A DNA stretch of 32,456 nt, from NCBI GenBank assembly GCA_902519455.1, contig CABYJT010000006.1:1-32456 (forward strand), in the 5' to 3' direction. Positions within the stretch are counted from its first letter, which is position 1, and the number at the start of each line of letters is the position of its first letter. Shown one piece after another: positions 20,863 to 30,348 of the stretch. The notes under the pieces were generated by a model. The model saw nothing but the letters and a program-made list of their open reading frames with translations. It searched no databases and was not told the origin of the DNA. Position numbers and translations under genes: made by a program. The DNA is from an uncultured Pelagibacteraceae bacterium (GTDB lineage: Bacteria > Pseudomonadota > Alphaproteobacteria > Pelagibacterales > Pelagibacteraceae).

Positions 20863-20891
20863 AAAAGATTGCCTTATTTAGGTAATCTTTT
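20863..20891 (+). promoter_or_regulatory. 11-bp stem-loop in the uppP 5' leader
   Basis: AAAAGATTGCC-TTATTTA-GGTAATCTTTT; one G-U pair, otherwise perfect; lies between divergent genes, upstream of the uppP ATG. Confidence 0.45.
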
Positions 20892-20913
20892 AACTATCTA
20901 TTAAAAGTCCTTC

Positions 20914-21681
20914 ATGATTTCAAAATATATAGAAGCATCAATTTTAGCGTTTATACAGGGTTTTTCGGAATTTATACCAGTCAGCTCCTCTGCCCACCTT
21001 ATAATTATATCAAAAATATCGAACTTTAGTATTAGTTCGCTTCAACTTGATATTAGTCTTCACTTAGGTTCCCTTTTGGCAATTATTTTTTATTTTAGAA
21101 AGGATTTAGTAAATATTTTAGTAAATAAGTCTTTATTATTACTTATAATTTTAGGTTCTTTACCATTAGTTATTGTTGGTTATTTTATTTACTCATCGGG
21201 ACTAATTGAAAATTTAAGAAATTTAAAAGTTATAGCATGGACAACTTTGGTATTTGGTATTTTATTATTTATTGCAGATAGATCTAATATAAAAAATAAA
21301 TTTGATACCAGTTTAAATTTAAAAAATATTTTACTTATTGGTATTTTTCAAATTTTAGCTGTTATACCTGGTGTAAGCAGATCGGGCATTGTAATAACAG
21401 CCTCAAGGTTTTTAAATTTTGATAGAGTAGATTCTTCAAAAATATCTTTTTACTTATCAATACCTGCATTAGCGGGAGCAAGTATACTTAGTTTGAAAGA
21501 TGTGGTAAATGCAAATATAGATTTGAATATATTATTTTTATATTCAATAATATTTTCATTTATAGTTTCTTATTTAACAATAAAATATTTTTTAATTTAT
21601 GTTAAAAATTTTAATTTAAATATTTTTGTTTATTACAGAACTTTTCTTGCTTTAATTCTTTTTGTAATTGCTTATAGCTAA
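20914..21681 (+). CDS. uppP: undecaprenyl-diphosphatase
   Basis: QGFSEFIPVSSSAHLIIIS and IPGVSRSGIVITASRFL motifs. Confidence 0.93.
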   Translation: MISKYIEASILAFIQGFSEFIPVSSSAHLIIISKISNFSISSLQLDISLHLGSLLAIIFYFRKDLVNILVNKSLLLLIILGSLPLVIVGYFIYSSGLIENLRNLKVIAWTTLVFGILLFIADRSNIKNKFDTSLNLKNILLIGIFQILAVIPGVSRSGIVITASRFLNFDRVDSSKISFYLSIPALAGASILSLKDVVNANIDLNILFLYSIIFSFIVSYLTIKYFLIYVKNFNLNIFVYYRTFLALILFVIAYS

Positions 21682-22562
21682 TTTTTAGTACTAGGTGAAA
21701 TCTGAGAAGAAATTACTGCAATCAATATTAATAAACAACCAATCATATTATTTGTACTTAAAAATTGATTGAGAATAATCCATCCTGCTACAGCTGCAAA
21801 TACCCCCTCGAGAGAATAAATAATTGCTGCTGGTGCCTCCTCTATGTTTTTTTGTGCATACATTTGTAATGTAAAGGCTATACCGCCTGATAATGCTCCT
21901 GCGTAAAGAATAGAACTACTTTCCATCAATATTTTTGAAAAATTTATTTCTTCAAAAATATAAGAAAAGATTAATGAAAGTGTTGCAACAAATAATGCTT
22001 GAAGTGCAGCATAAAACATTGGAATATCAAATTCTTCCATGAACTTACCTGCAAAAATTATATGCAAAGCCCAAAATACTGAGCACAATATAACTAGACC
22101 ATCACCTAACATAATTTCTGAGTTAGAAAAATCACTTAGAAGGTATACTCCAATAACACAAAGACCAATTGCTGGCCATATACTCCAATGAACTTTTTTG
22201 GAGAAGATGAAAAATAACAAAATTGGAACTATTGGCACGTAAAAAACTGTAAAAAAAGCTGCATTTGCAATATTTGTATATTGGAGAGCAGCTTGTTGTA
22301 AAAAAGTTCCCAAAAACAGGGATACACCCATGAAAACTAAATATTTTATAAAAAGTTTTGATTTTGAAAGTATTTCTAATTTAATTTTCTTCCTCTCAAA
22401 TAATAAGGCAAGTGGTAATATTGTAAAAAAACCAACAATAAATCTTGCTGAATTAAAAGTTAATGGACCGATATTATCCATACCAGTGTCTTGAGCGATG
22501 AAAGCTGTTCCCCAAATAAAAGTTGTGACTAGTGCGCAGACCATTGAAAGGGATTTTGTCAT
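21678..22562 (-). CDS. DMT/EamA family transporter
   Basis: Two EamA repeats; FIWGTAFIAQ..., EGVFAAVAGWIILNQ. Confidence 0.88.
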   Translation of the reverse strand: MTKSLSMVCALVTTFIWGTAFIAQDTGMDNIGPLTFNSARFIVGFFTILPLALLFERKKIKLEILSKSKLFIKYLVFMGVSLFLGTFLQQAALQYTNIANAAFFTVFYVPIVPILLFFIFSKKVHWSIWPAIGLCVIGVYLLSDFSNSEIMLGDGLVILCSVFWALHIIFAGKFMEEFDIPMFYAALQALFVATLSLIFSYIFEEINFSKILMESSSILYAGALSGGIAFTLQMYAQKNIEEAPAAIIYSLEGVFAAVAGWIILNQFLSTNNMIGCLLILIAVISSQISPSTKN

Positions 22563-22588
22563 TATATTTAATTAGATAATTTTATTAA

Positions 22589-23689
22589 TTAATTTATACC
22601 ATTTAACTTACAAGAGCTGTCAAAATCCTCTTTGTTAATATAACATCCAGACATTTTTCTAACTCCATTAAACGATCCTCTACCATGAAGAATTCGCCAA
22701 TTATTAAATATTAGAAGTTCTCCAGGTTTAAGTATATGTCGCCACTGATAATCTTTATTGTTAGCAATAAGATCAAATTTTTTTATCGCTTCATAAAACT
22801 TTAATGTTAAATCTTTTTCAAATCTAAATGGTGCTCGATCATAATTATTAAAACTAACTTGAACTATTTCATTATTATCATTTAACTTAAATATTGGTCT
22901 TTCAGCCTCAAGGTAAACACCATCGCCGATATAATTTCCCTTAACATTTATTTTAGTCATTAATTCATACATTAGCTGGTTTTCTTTTTTAATTGTTTCC
23001 GCTATTTTTAATCCATCAACCATTATCGACTCACCACCTTTGGCATTATATTCACAACACAATAATAATTGTAATCCTGGAGCGTCATTACTATAAGTTG
23101 AGTCTGTATGAGGTCTAAGTTCTTCCTGAGTGTAAGCGCTATCAGCTTTATTTTCATCTGACTCAAAACTCCATAATCCTCCAAATATAGAGTTTCTTAC
23201 ATAGCCAATTTTATTTGCAATTGTTTCAACTGACTTTAAATTAGTTTCACAGTTTTTAATTACTGAAAATCCATAGTCATGAAGATTTTTCAAAAAATTT
23301 CTAAATCCTTCACTTGATAAAATTGAATTATAATCTAAAAAAATTTCTTTTTTTATTTCATTAGATTTCCAGATTTTTAAATTAGATTTAATTTCTTTTT
23401 TCTTTTTTATTTTATTATTGGTTAGAAATTCAGATGAATATTTAACTGGTTTTTCTAAATCAGGCCAAGAAACACTCAAATATTTTCCATTTTCAATTAT
23501 TTCTGCCTTTTTAACTTTTAAATTAACATCTAATGCTGCTGTAAATGTTTTCCTTTGGTTAGATCTTTTATCCCAATTTTGCTCGTCTTTTGCATGGTCT
23601 CTAAGCCAAATATTAGGAAAAATTTCAAAATTTTCTCCATTAAAGTGAACGTGAACATCATCTTCTAGTATTTCAATTTTAGTAATCAT
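22589..23689 (-). CDS. gamma-butyrobetaine/trimethyllysine dioxygenase-like 2-oxoglutarate oxygenase (GBBH-like N-domain + TauD)
   Basis: N-terminal NIWLRDHAKDEQNWDKRSNQR; iron motif RPHTDSTYS...; LLIFNNWRILHGRGSF. Confidence 0.8.
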   Translation of the reverse strand: MITKIEILEDDVHVHFNGENFEIFPNIWLRDHAKDEQNWDKRSNQRKTFTAALDVNLKVKKAEIIENGKYLSVSWPDLEKPVKYSSEFLTNNKIKKKKEIKSNLKIWKSNEIKKEIFLDYNSILSSEGFRNFLKNLHDYGFSVIKNCETNLKSVETIANKIGYVRNSIFGGLWSFESDENKADSAYTQEELRPHTDSTYSNDAPGLQLLLCCEYNAKGGESIMVDGLKIAETIKKENQLMYELMTKINVKGNYIGDGVYLEAERPIFKLNDNNEIVQVSFNNYDRAPFRFEKDLTLKFYEAIKKFDLIANNKDYQWRHILKPGELLIFNNWRILHGRGSFNGVRKMSGCYINKEDFDSSCKLNGIN

Positions 23690-24612
23690 TTACTTAAATT
23701 ATATGCAAAATTAGACCCAAGATTATCTTTTAATTCATTATTAAATTTAGCAGCCTCAGCGCCATCTATAATTCTGTGATCATATGATAGAGATAGTGGA
23801 AGCATGGTTCTTGGTACAAATTTACCATCAATAAATACCTGTTTTTTATAACTTCTACCAACGCCAAGTATAGCGACTTCTGGAAAGTTAATTATTGGTG
23901 TAAAAAACGAACCACCTATGCTGCCTAAGCTTGTAATGGTCATTGATCCTCCAAAGAACTCTTTTTTATCAATTTTTAAATTTCTACAATCATCACTTAC
24001 TTTTTTTAATTCCTCACTTAACTGATTGATATCTTTTTTATTAGCATCTCTAATTTTAGGAACCATAAGTCCATGTTGAGTATCAACTGCGATACCAACA
24101 TGAAAATACTTTTTAAAAGAAATCTTTCCATTTTCAATATCATCAATTGATGAATTAAATGACGGAAATTTTTTTAATGAAAGTACCAATGCTTTTATAA
24201 TAAATGCAAGAGGAGTAATTTTTATTCTTTCTCCTGTATAATTATCTTTTATTGAACTTCTAAATTCTTCCATTTCTGTAACATCAGCCTCATCATGGTT
24301 GGTTACATGTGGAATAGTTGTCCACGAATTTACAAGATGTGGAGCTGCTATTTTTTTTACTCTAGGAATATCTTTAATTTCAACTTCCCCAAAATCTGAA
24401 TGTTGATATTCGCTTTTAATAATTTTTTCTTTTTGTCTTTCACTATCATTCTGGAGATTATTGACTCTAGATGAGACAAAGTCTTTTAAATCTTTTTCAA
24501 CAACCCTACCTAATCTCTCTGTTCCCTTAACATTATTTATATCTACTCCAAGTTCCCTTGCAAATTTTCTAACTTTTGGACTTGCAGATATTTTATTTGA
24601 TTTATCAGACAT
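23686..24612 (-). CDS. 2-oxo acid dehydrogenase E2 acyltransferase lacking a lipoyl domain (PSBD + catalytic domain only)
   Basis: Starts directly with ASPKVRKFARELGVDINNVKGTERLGRVVEKDL (PSBD); catalytic LSYDHRIIDGAEAAKF. Confidence 0.88.
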   Translation of the reverse strand: MSDKSNKISASPKVRKFARELGVDINNVKGTERLGRVVEKDLKDFVSSRVNNLQNDSERQKEKIIKSEYQHSDFGEVEIKDIPRVKKIAAPHLVNSWTTIPHVTNHDEADVTEMEEFRSSIKDNYTGERIKITPLAFIIKALVLSLKKFPSFNSSIDDIENGKISFKKYFHVGIAVDTQHGLMVPKIRDANKKDINQLSEELKKVSDDCRNLKIDKKEFFGGSMTITSLGSIGGSFFTPIINFPEVAILGVGRSYKKQVFIDGKFVPRTMLPLSLSYDHRIIDGAEAAKFNNELKDNLGSNFAYNLSK

Positions 24613-27600
24613 TTACATTTTTGTTGGCATGGGTTTGTTTTTATCAATTTTATACTTTTTGAATGCATCTTCAGCATACTTTGATGCAACAAGCTGTTCA
24701 TTGGCTAAGACGCTAAGGCTATAAGCAACTATGTGTTCTTTATCTACTTCAAAAAAATTTCTTAAGTTTTTTCTTGTATCACTTCTTCCATATCCATCCG
24801 TCCCTAATGAATAAAAGCTCTTTTTTGTAAAAGGTCTTATTTGATCTGCATTTATTCTCATATAGTCAGTGGCTGTAAGGATTGGACCTTGTTGTTTGCC
24901 TAAACATTCCTCTACATATGATTTTTTATTTGTTTCTGCGGGATTTAGAAGGTTAAATCGTTCAACTTCCATTCCATTTTTTCTTAACTCATTAAAACTA
25001 GTAACACTCCAAACTTCACTATCGACCTGATATTCTTTTTTGAGAATTTCTGATGCTGCCATCATTTCTCTTAGTATTGTTCCTGAGCCTAATAATTGAA
25101 TTTTTGCATCATTAGAACTTGATGTCTCTTTAATTTTGTACATTCCTTTGAGAATTCCATCCTCACAATTATCTGGCATTGCAGGGTGAGAGTAATTTTC
25201 GTTCATTGTTGTAATATAATAAAAAATATTTTCATTTTTTTCATGCATCCTTCTTAAACCTTCTCTAAAGATCACAGCTAATTCATAATGGAATGTTGGA
25301 TCATAAGAAATGCAGTTTGGAATTGTCGATGCTAACAAATGACTATGACCATCTTGGTGTTGAAGACCTTCTCCTGCAAGTGTTGTTCTTCCTGCAGTCG
25401 CACCAATTAAAAAGCCTCTCGCTTGACTATCTCCTGCAGCCCAAGCAAAATCTCCAATTCTTTGAAAGCCAAACATGGAATAGAAAAGATAAATTGGTAT
25501 CATTTCGATATCATGATTTGTATATGCTGTTCCAGCTGCTATCCAAGAAGACATTGAACCAGCTTCTGTAATACCTTCTTCTAATACCTGACCACTTTTT
25601 TCTTCTCTATAAGATGAAAGTTGTGCTGAGTCCTCTGGCTCATATTTTTGACCTTCATGAGCATAAATACCTATTTTTTGAAAGAAACCCTCCATTCCGA
25701 ATGTTCTAGCTTCGTCTGGAATAATTGGAACCAATTTTGGTGCAACATTTTTATCTCTCAAAAGATTAGTTAACATTCTTACTAATGCCATTGTTGTAGA
25801 CATTTCTTTTTCGCCAGTAGACTTTTTCATAAAATCAAAAATATCTTTAACTGGAGCTTTAATCGGTTTTGAATATGATGTTCTCTCTGGTATAAATCCA
25901 CCAAGTTCTAGTCTTCTTTTTTTTAAGTATTTAATTTCTTCAGAGTTTTCATCTGGTTTGAAATATTCAATATTTTTAACTTGAGAATCTGTTAAAGGAA
26001 CATCAAACCTATCCCTGTAATACATTAAATCATCAACATCCAATTTCTTTTGTTGGTGAGTAGTGTTTACACTTTCACCACTTTTACCCATACCATAACC
26101 TTTTATAGTTTTAGCTATTATGACTGTGGGGCTTCCTTTGTGATTTACCGCTTTATCATATGCAGCATAAACTTTATGAGGATCGTGGCCTCCTCTATTA
26201 AGCCGCCAAATATCAGTATCTGACATTGATGAAACTAATTCTTTAGTTTCAGGGTATTTGCCAAAAAACTTTTCTCTCACATAAAGCCCATTTCTTGCTT
26301 TAAATGCTTGATATTCACCATCTACGGTCTCATTCATAATTTTTGTTAAATGTCCTGTCTTATCATTGGCTAAAAGTGAGTCCCAATAAGATCCCCAAAT
26401 AACTTTTAGCACGTTCCAGCCACCACCTCGAAAGATACCCTCTAATTCTTGAATTATTTTTCCATTTCCTCTTACTGGACCGTCTAATCTTTGTAAGTTA
26501 CAGTTTACAACAAATATTAAATTATCTAAATTTTCACGCGCCGCTAAACCAATTGCCCCAAGTGACTCGGGTTCATCCATTTCTCCATCTCCAAGAAAAG
26601 CCCAAACTTTTCTTCCCTCATCTTTAATTAATCCTCTATTGATCAGGTATTTCATAAATCTTGCTTGATATATTGCTAACATTGGACCAATACCCATTGA
26701 AACTGTTGGAAACTGCCAAAAGTTTGGCATTAGCCAAGGATGAGGATAAGATGAAAGTCCTCCAGTTTGTACTTCTTGTCTAAATCTATCTAACTGTTTT
26801 TCGTTTAATCTTCCCTCAAGGAAAGCTCTTGCATACATTCCTGGTGCACTATGACCTTGAAAATATACTAGATCACCTCCGAATTTATTATTTTTTGCTC
26901 GCCAAAAATGATTCATACCAACATCATACAAAGTTGCAGCTGATGCAAATGTTCCTATATGACCGCCAAGTTCAGGATATTTTTTATTTGCTCTTACTAC
27001 CATCGCAGCAGCATTCCATCTAATTAATGATCTTAACTTACGTTCTATGTTTTGATCTCCAGGTGATCTTTTTTCCTCTTCAGGGGGTATCGTATTCACG
27101 TAAGGAGTAGTTTGAGTATGAGGAATTTTAGATCCAGCTTTATAAGATTGATCAATTAATTGTTTAATTAAAAAATGAGCTCTTTCAGAACCATCATTTT
27201 GCAGAACTGCACTTAATGAATCTAACCACTCTTTAGTTTCAACAGGATCAATATCATCGTTACTACTAACCATTTTAACTTCATTAACTAATCTTGTTTG
27301 CTTGATTTGCGTTGGCTCTATAACTTTTGTTTCAACTTTTGTGTCAGATTTAGTTGCAGTTTCTGCTTCCTCTATCAATTTCTCTGTCGAAGGCGGAATT
27401 TTTTCGTCTAAAGTTTTATTAATTTTGTCATGTTCATCTTTATTTTCTGAAGAGATAGTTAATATCAAATCACCTTTTGAAACTTTATCCCCAATTTTTA
27501 CATTTATATTTTCAATTGTGCCTTCATATTCAGATGGTACTTCAACACTTGATTTGTCACTTTCTAAAGTGACAACAGGGTCATTTTTATTGATTTTGTC

Positions 27601-27678
27601 GCCTTTTTTTACAAGTACTTCGATTATTTCAACGTTTTCAAAGTCTCCTATATCAGGAACTAATAAATCTAGATTCAT
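24613..27678 (-). CDS. aceE: pyruvate dehydrogenase E1 (homodimeric AceE type) with N-terminal lipoyl domain
   Basis: Lipoyl domain VTLESDKSSVEVPSEYEGTIENINVKIGDKVSKGDLI, then AceE: KEWLDSLSAVLQNDGSERAHFLIKQLID, FLGDGEMDEPES. Confidence 0.93.
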   Translation of the reverse strand: MNLDLLVPDIGDFENVEIIEVLVKKGDKINKNDPVVTLESDKSSVEVPSEYEGTIENINVKIGDKVSKGDLILTISSENKDEHDKINKTLDEKIPPSTEKLIEEAETATKSDTKVETKVIEPTQIKQTRLVNEVKMVSSNDDIDPVETKEWLDSLSAVLQNDGSERAHFLIKQLIDQSYKAGSKIPHTQTTPYVNTIPPEEEKRSPGDQNIERKLRSLIRWNAAAMVVRANKKYPELGGHIGTFASAATLYDVGMNHFWRAKNNKFGGDLVYFQGHSAPGMYARAFLEGRLNEKQLDRFRQEVQTGGLSSYPHPWLMPNFWQFPTVSMGIGPMLAIYQARFMKYLINRGLIKDEGRKVWAFLGDGEMDEPESLGAIGLAARENLDNLIFVVNCNLQRLDGPVRGNGKIIQELEGIFRGGGWNVLKVIWGSYWDSLLANDKTGHLTKIMNETVDGEYQAFKARNGLYVREKFFGKYPETKELVSSMSDTDIWRLNRGGHDPHKVYAAYDKAVNHKGSPTVIIAKTIKGYGMGKSGESVNTTHQQKKLDVDDLMYYRDRFDVPLTDSQVKNIEYFKPDENSEEIKYLKKRRLELGGFIPERTSYSKPIKAPVKDIFDFMKKSTGEKEMSTTMALVRMLTNLLRDKNVAPKLVPIIPDEARTFGMEGFFQKIGIYAHEGQKYEPEDSAQLSSYREEKSGQVLEEGITEAGSMSSWIAAGTAYTNHDIEMIPIYLFYSMFGFQRIGDFAWAAGDSQARGFLIGATAGRTTLAGEGLQHQDGHSHLLASTIPNCISYDPTFHYELAVIFREGLRRMHEKNENIFYYITTMNENYSHPAMPDNCEDGILKGMYKIKETSSSNDAKIQLLGSGTILREMMAASEILKKEYQVDSEVWSVTSFNELRKNGMEVERFNLLNPAETNKKSYVEECLGKQQGPILTATDYMRINADQIRPFTKKSFYSLGTDGYGRSDTRKNLRNFFEVDKEHIVAYSLSVLANEQLVASKYAEDAFKKYKIDKNKPMPTKM

Positions 27679-27718
27679 TTTTGTAATATATATATCAATA
27701 TTTGCTAAAAAAATAATT

Positions 27719-27736
27719 TACATTATTAATAATGTA
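27719..27736. promoter_or_regulatory. perfect 18-bp palindrome TACATTATTAATAATGTA between aceE and tRNA-Arg
   Basis: Left TACATTATT, right AATAATGTA; divergent intergenic. Confidence 0.4.
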
Positions 27737-27753
27737 TAAAAACTGTACAAATT

Positions 27754-27830
27754 GCGCCTGTAGCTCAATTGGATAGAGCGCTTGGCTACGGACCAGGAGG
27801 TTCTGGGTTCAACTCCTAGCAGGCGCACCA
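27754..27830 (+). tRNA. tRNA-Arg(ACG)
   Basis: GCGCCTGTAGCTCAATTGGATAGAGCGCTTGGCTACGGACCAGGAGGTTCTGGGTTCAACTCCTAGCAGGCGCACCA; acceptor GCGCCTG/CAGGCGC, anticodon ACG, CCA encoded. Confidence 0.95.
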
Positions 27831-27844
27831 AAATGGAAGGATAA

Positions 27845-27928
27845 ATGAAAATATCACTTGAAAAATCTGTAATATATTTCTTTTGTTTAGTTTTATTATT
27901 TATACTAATTATGACAATAATCCTTTAA
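27845..27928 (+). CDS. 27-aa putative single-TM microprotein upstream of the thioesterase
   Basis: MKISLEKSVIYFFCLVLLFILIMTIIL*; GGAAGGA Shine-Dalgarno-like sequence at 27835-27841; TAATG overlap with the next start. Confidence 0.4.
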   Translation: MKISLEKSVIYFFCLVLLFILIMTIIL

Positions 27929-28353
27929 TGAAAAAAAAATTTGAACAATTAAGTAATAAACCAAGCTACATGAAGCATAATGGTGGTTTATTATTTAGAT
28001 CTATTAATAAGAAAAAATTTGAGTTTAAAACTAAGATTAAAAAAACACATTTAAATAAAGCTGGGATAACTCATGGTGGTTATATTTGTACAATCATTGA
28101 TGCAGGTGCAGGTACTGCTTGTCACAGAGCAAGTGGAAATAAACCATGTGTAACTATTTCATTGGATATAAAATTTATAGCTCCCTCTAACATTGGAGAC
28201 GAATTATTGGGAACAGTAGAAATTCAAAAAGTTACAAAGTCAATGGTATTTATAAATTGCAAACTCAAGTATAAAAATAAATTAATTGCAAGCGCGGTTG
28301 GGATTTGGAAAATTTTAAGAAGACCTCTTCCAAATGCTGGACTAGGTGGATAA
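27928..28353 (+). CDS. PaaI-family hotdog acyl-CoA thioesterase
   Basis: THGGYICTIIDAGAGTACHRAS...VTISLDIKFIAPSNIGDELLG; start MKKKFEQL at 27928. Confidence 0.82.
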   Translation: MKKKFEQLSNKPSYMKHNGGLLFRSINKKKFEFKTKIKKTHLNKAGITHGGYICTIIDAGAGTACHRASGNKPCVTISLDIKFIAPSNIGDELLGTVEIQKVTKSMVFINCKLKYKNKLIASAVGIWKILRRPLPNAGLGG

Positions 28354-28356
28354 GTT

Positions 28357-30342
28357 TTATTTTCTTAATTGAAGAATAAATATTGGCAACACTAAAACTA
28401 AGCCAATAATTGATGAACCTAAACCAGGTGCAATAAATAATAATGAAATAATTCCCAAATACCATCTTTGAAAGGTAGAAACTCTTTTAAATAGATAGCC
28501 TGTAAATGCAATTCCAATCAAACCAATTCCAATCATTGCAGATATTAAAGTTACAAAAAAATCATAAAAATTAAATCCTTGGGCAACCAGTAATAGAGAT
28601 GGTGAATAAACAAATACAAAAGGCACAAGGGCTTTTGCAATTCCTAATCTAAATGCAGTATTACCCGTGGTAAATGGATTTGAACCTGCGATTCCAGCAG
28701 CAGCATATGCTGCAAGAGCAACAGGCGGTGTTATGTCAGCTAAGACACCATAATAAAACACAAAAAAGTGAGAAACAATTGGTTCAATTTGTAATTGAGT
28801 AAGAGCAGGCGCAGCAACAGCAACTAGTATTATGTATGTTGCAGTAGTTGGTACTCCTGTACCCATAAATATGCATGATATTGCAATTAATATTAATGAG
28901 AAAAATAATGTTAGATCGGCTAAAGAAAAATAATTAAAAGGTAAAAAGTTTAAAAAGAAACCTCCAATATCACCAGCCGTTTGGATTACTACATAACCTA
29001 ATCTAAAACCAACACCTGTTAGAGTAACTACACCAACTATAATCCCTATTGATGTTGCAGCGGCTCCAACTGCTAAAGTATTCTTTGCACCTCTTGCAAG
29101 ACACTCAAATAAGTCGTTAAAAGTAAGTCTATTTTTTTTTCTAATAAATCCAATAACGACACATGCAATTATTCCATTTACTGCAGCATAATCTGGCGTC
29201 CGACCAACTAAAATTAAATATACTAAGATAAACAATGGAACTATTGCAAGCCAATTGTCTTGTATAATTTTTATAAATTTAGGAACCTCACTTTCGTTTA
29301 AACCTCTAAGCCCTAATTTTTTTGCTTCTAAATGAACCATTACAAAAATTCCAAAATAGTGAAGCAGTGCTGGAATTAATGCAGCTGCTAAAATATCCCT
29401 TAGAGGCAATTCTAAATATTCGACCATAATAAAGGCAGCAGCTCCTAAAATAGGTGGAGTTATTTGTCCACCAGTAGATGCTGTAGCTTCTACAGCTCCA
29501 GAAAAATGTGGTGGATATCCAACTTTTTTCATTGCAGGTATTGTTAAAGATCCGGTTGTTACTGTATTTGCAATTGAGGAACCAGATATGGTTCCTAAAA
29601 ATGCTGAAGAAAAAATTGCTACTTTTGCTGGTCCTCCAGAATATCGTCCAGCTATAACCATTGCTAAATCAATAAATAATTGTCCTAATCCTATTCGTGT
29701 TGCAAGTACACCAAATAAAATAAATAAAAAAACATATTGAGCCATAACACCAACTGCGATTCCATAAATTCCTTGGTTAGTTATGTAAATGTGATTTACA
29801 AACCCTGCCCAACTACTGCCACCGTGCTTTAAAGCTCCAGGGAAAATAGGACCATATAGTGCAAAAATCATAAATATTACACAAATTAATGGTAGTGTGT
29901 ATCCAATAGATCTTCTTGCAGCTTCAAGGGTCAAAATTATTAGTATTGATCCCATAATAACTTCAGTACTTGATGGATTTCCTACCCTGCTTGCCAATAT
30001 TTCAGGAGGTAATAAAGGTAAATAAAGTGCAGTTATTACAACTAGAATTGAAAAAATAATATCTATTATTGGAACTTTTTCTTTTGATTTGTCATCGGGA
30101 AATTTTTTCCAATTATAAAATAGAAATACTAGGCCAACTACAAAAGAAATATGAATACCTCTATGAAGTATATCTCTAATTGTTCCAAATCCTGAAGCAT
30201 AAAAATGATAAATTGACATTGTAACTAATGCAATAAACGTCAATAATTTCAGAAAATTTTTTAATTTTCTTTCGTTACTTTTTATTTCAAACTTTTCTTC
30301 AAGTTTTGAAACTTCTTCAGGAGAAATATTAAATTGAGACAT
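28357..30342 (-). CDS. TRAP transporter fused permease subunit (TAXI type)
   Basis: Multi-TM 661 aa; FSSAFLGTISGSSIANTVTTGSLTIPAMKKVGYPPHFSGAVEATASTGGQITPPILGAAAF. Confidence 0.93.
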   Translation of the reverse strand: MSQFNISPEEVSKLEEKFEIKSNERKLKNFLKLLTFIALVTMSIYHFYASGFGTIRDILHRGIHISFVVGLVFLFYNWKKFPDDKSKEKVPIIDIIFSILVVITALYLPLLPPEILASRVGNPSSTEVIMGSILIILTLEAARRSIGYTLPLICVIFMIFALYGPIFPGALKHGGSSWAGFVNHIYITNQGIYGIAVGVMAQYVFLFILFGVLATRIGLGQLFIDLAMVIAGRYSGGPAKVAIFSSAFLGTISGSSIANTVTTGSLTIPAMKKVGYPPHFSGAVEATASTGGQITPPILGAAAFIMVEYLELPLRDILAAALIPALLHYFGIFVMVHLEAKKLGLRGLNESEVPKFIKIIQDNWLAIVPLFILVYLILVGRTPDYAAVNGIIACVVIGFIRKKNRLTFNDLFECLARGAKNTLAVGAAATSIGIIVGVVTLTGVGFRLGYVVIQTAGDIGGFFLNFLPFNYFSLADLTLFFSLILIAISCIFMGTGVPTTATYIILVAVAAPALTQLQIEPIVSHFFVFYYGVLADITPPVALAAYAAAGIAGSNPFTTGNTAFRLGIAKALVPFVFVYSPSLLLVAQGFNFYDFFVTLISAMIGIGLIGIAFTGYLFKRVSTFQRWYLGIISLLFIAPGLGSSIIGLVLVLPIFILQLRK

Positions 30343-30348
30343 AATAAT

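Noticed and set aside
27302-27739. Plus-strand ORF of 145 aa antisense to aceE
   Set aside because: Runs opposite the lipoyl domain and linker of aceE and into the palindrome region; Ser-rich low-complexity translation typical of a reverse-strand shadow.
28265-28465. Minus-strand ORF of 66 aa
   Set aside because: Overlaps the thioesterase 3' end and TRAP permease out of frame; no domain features.
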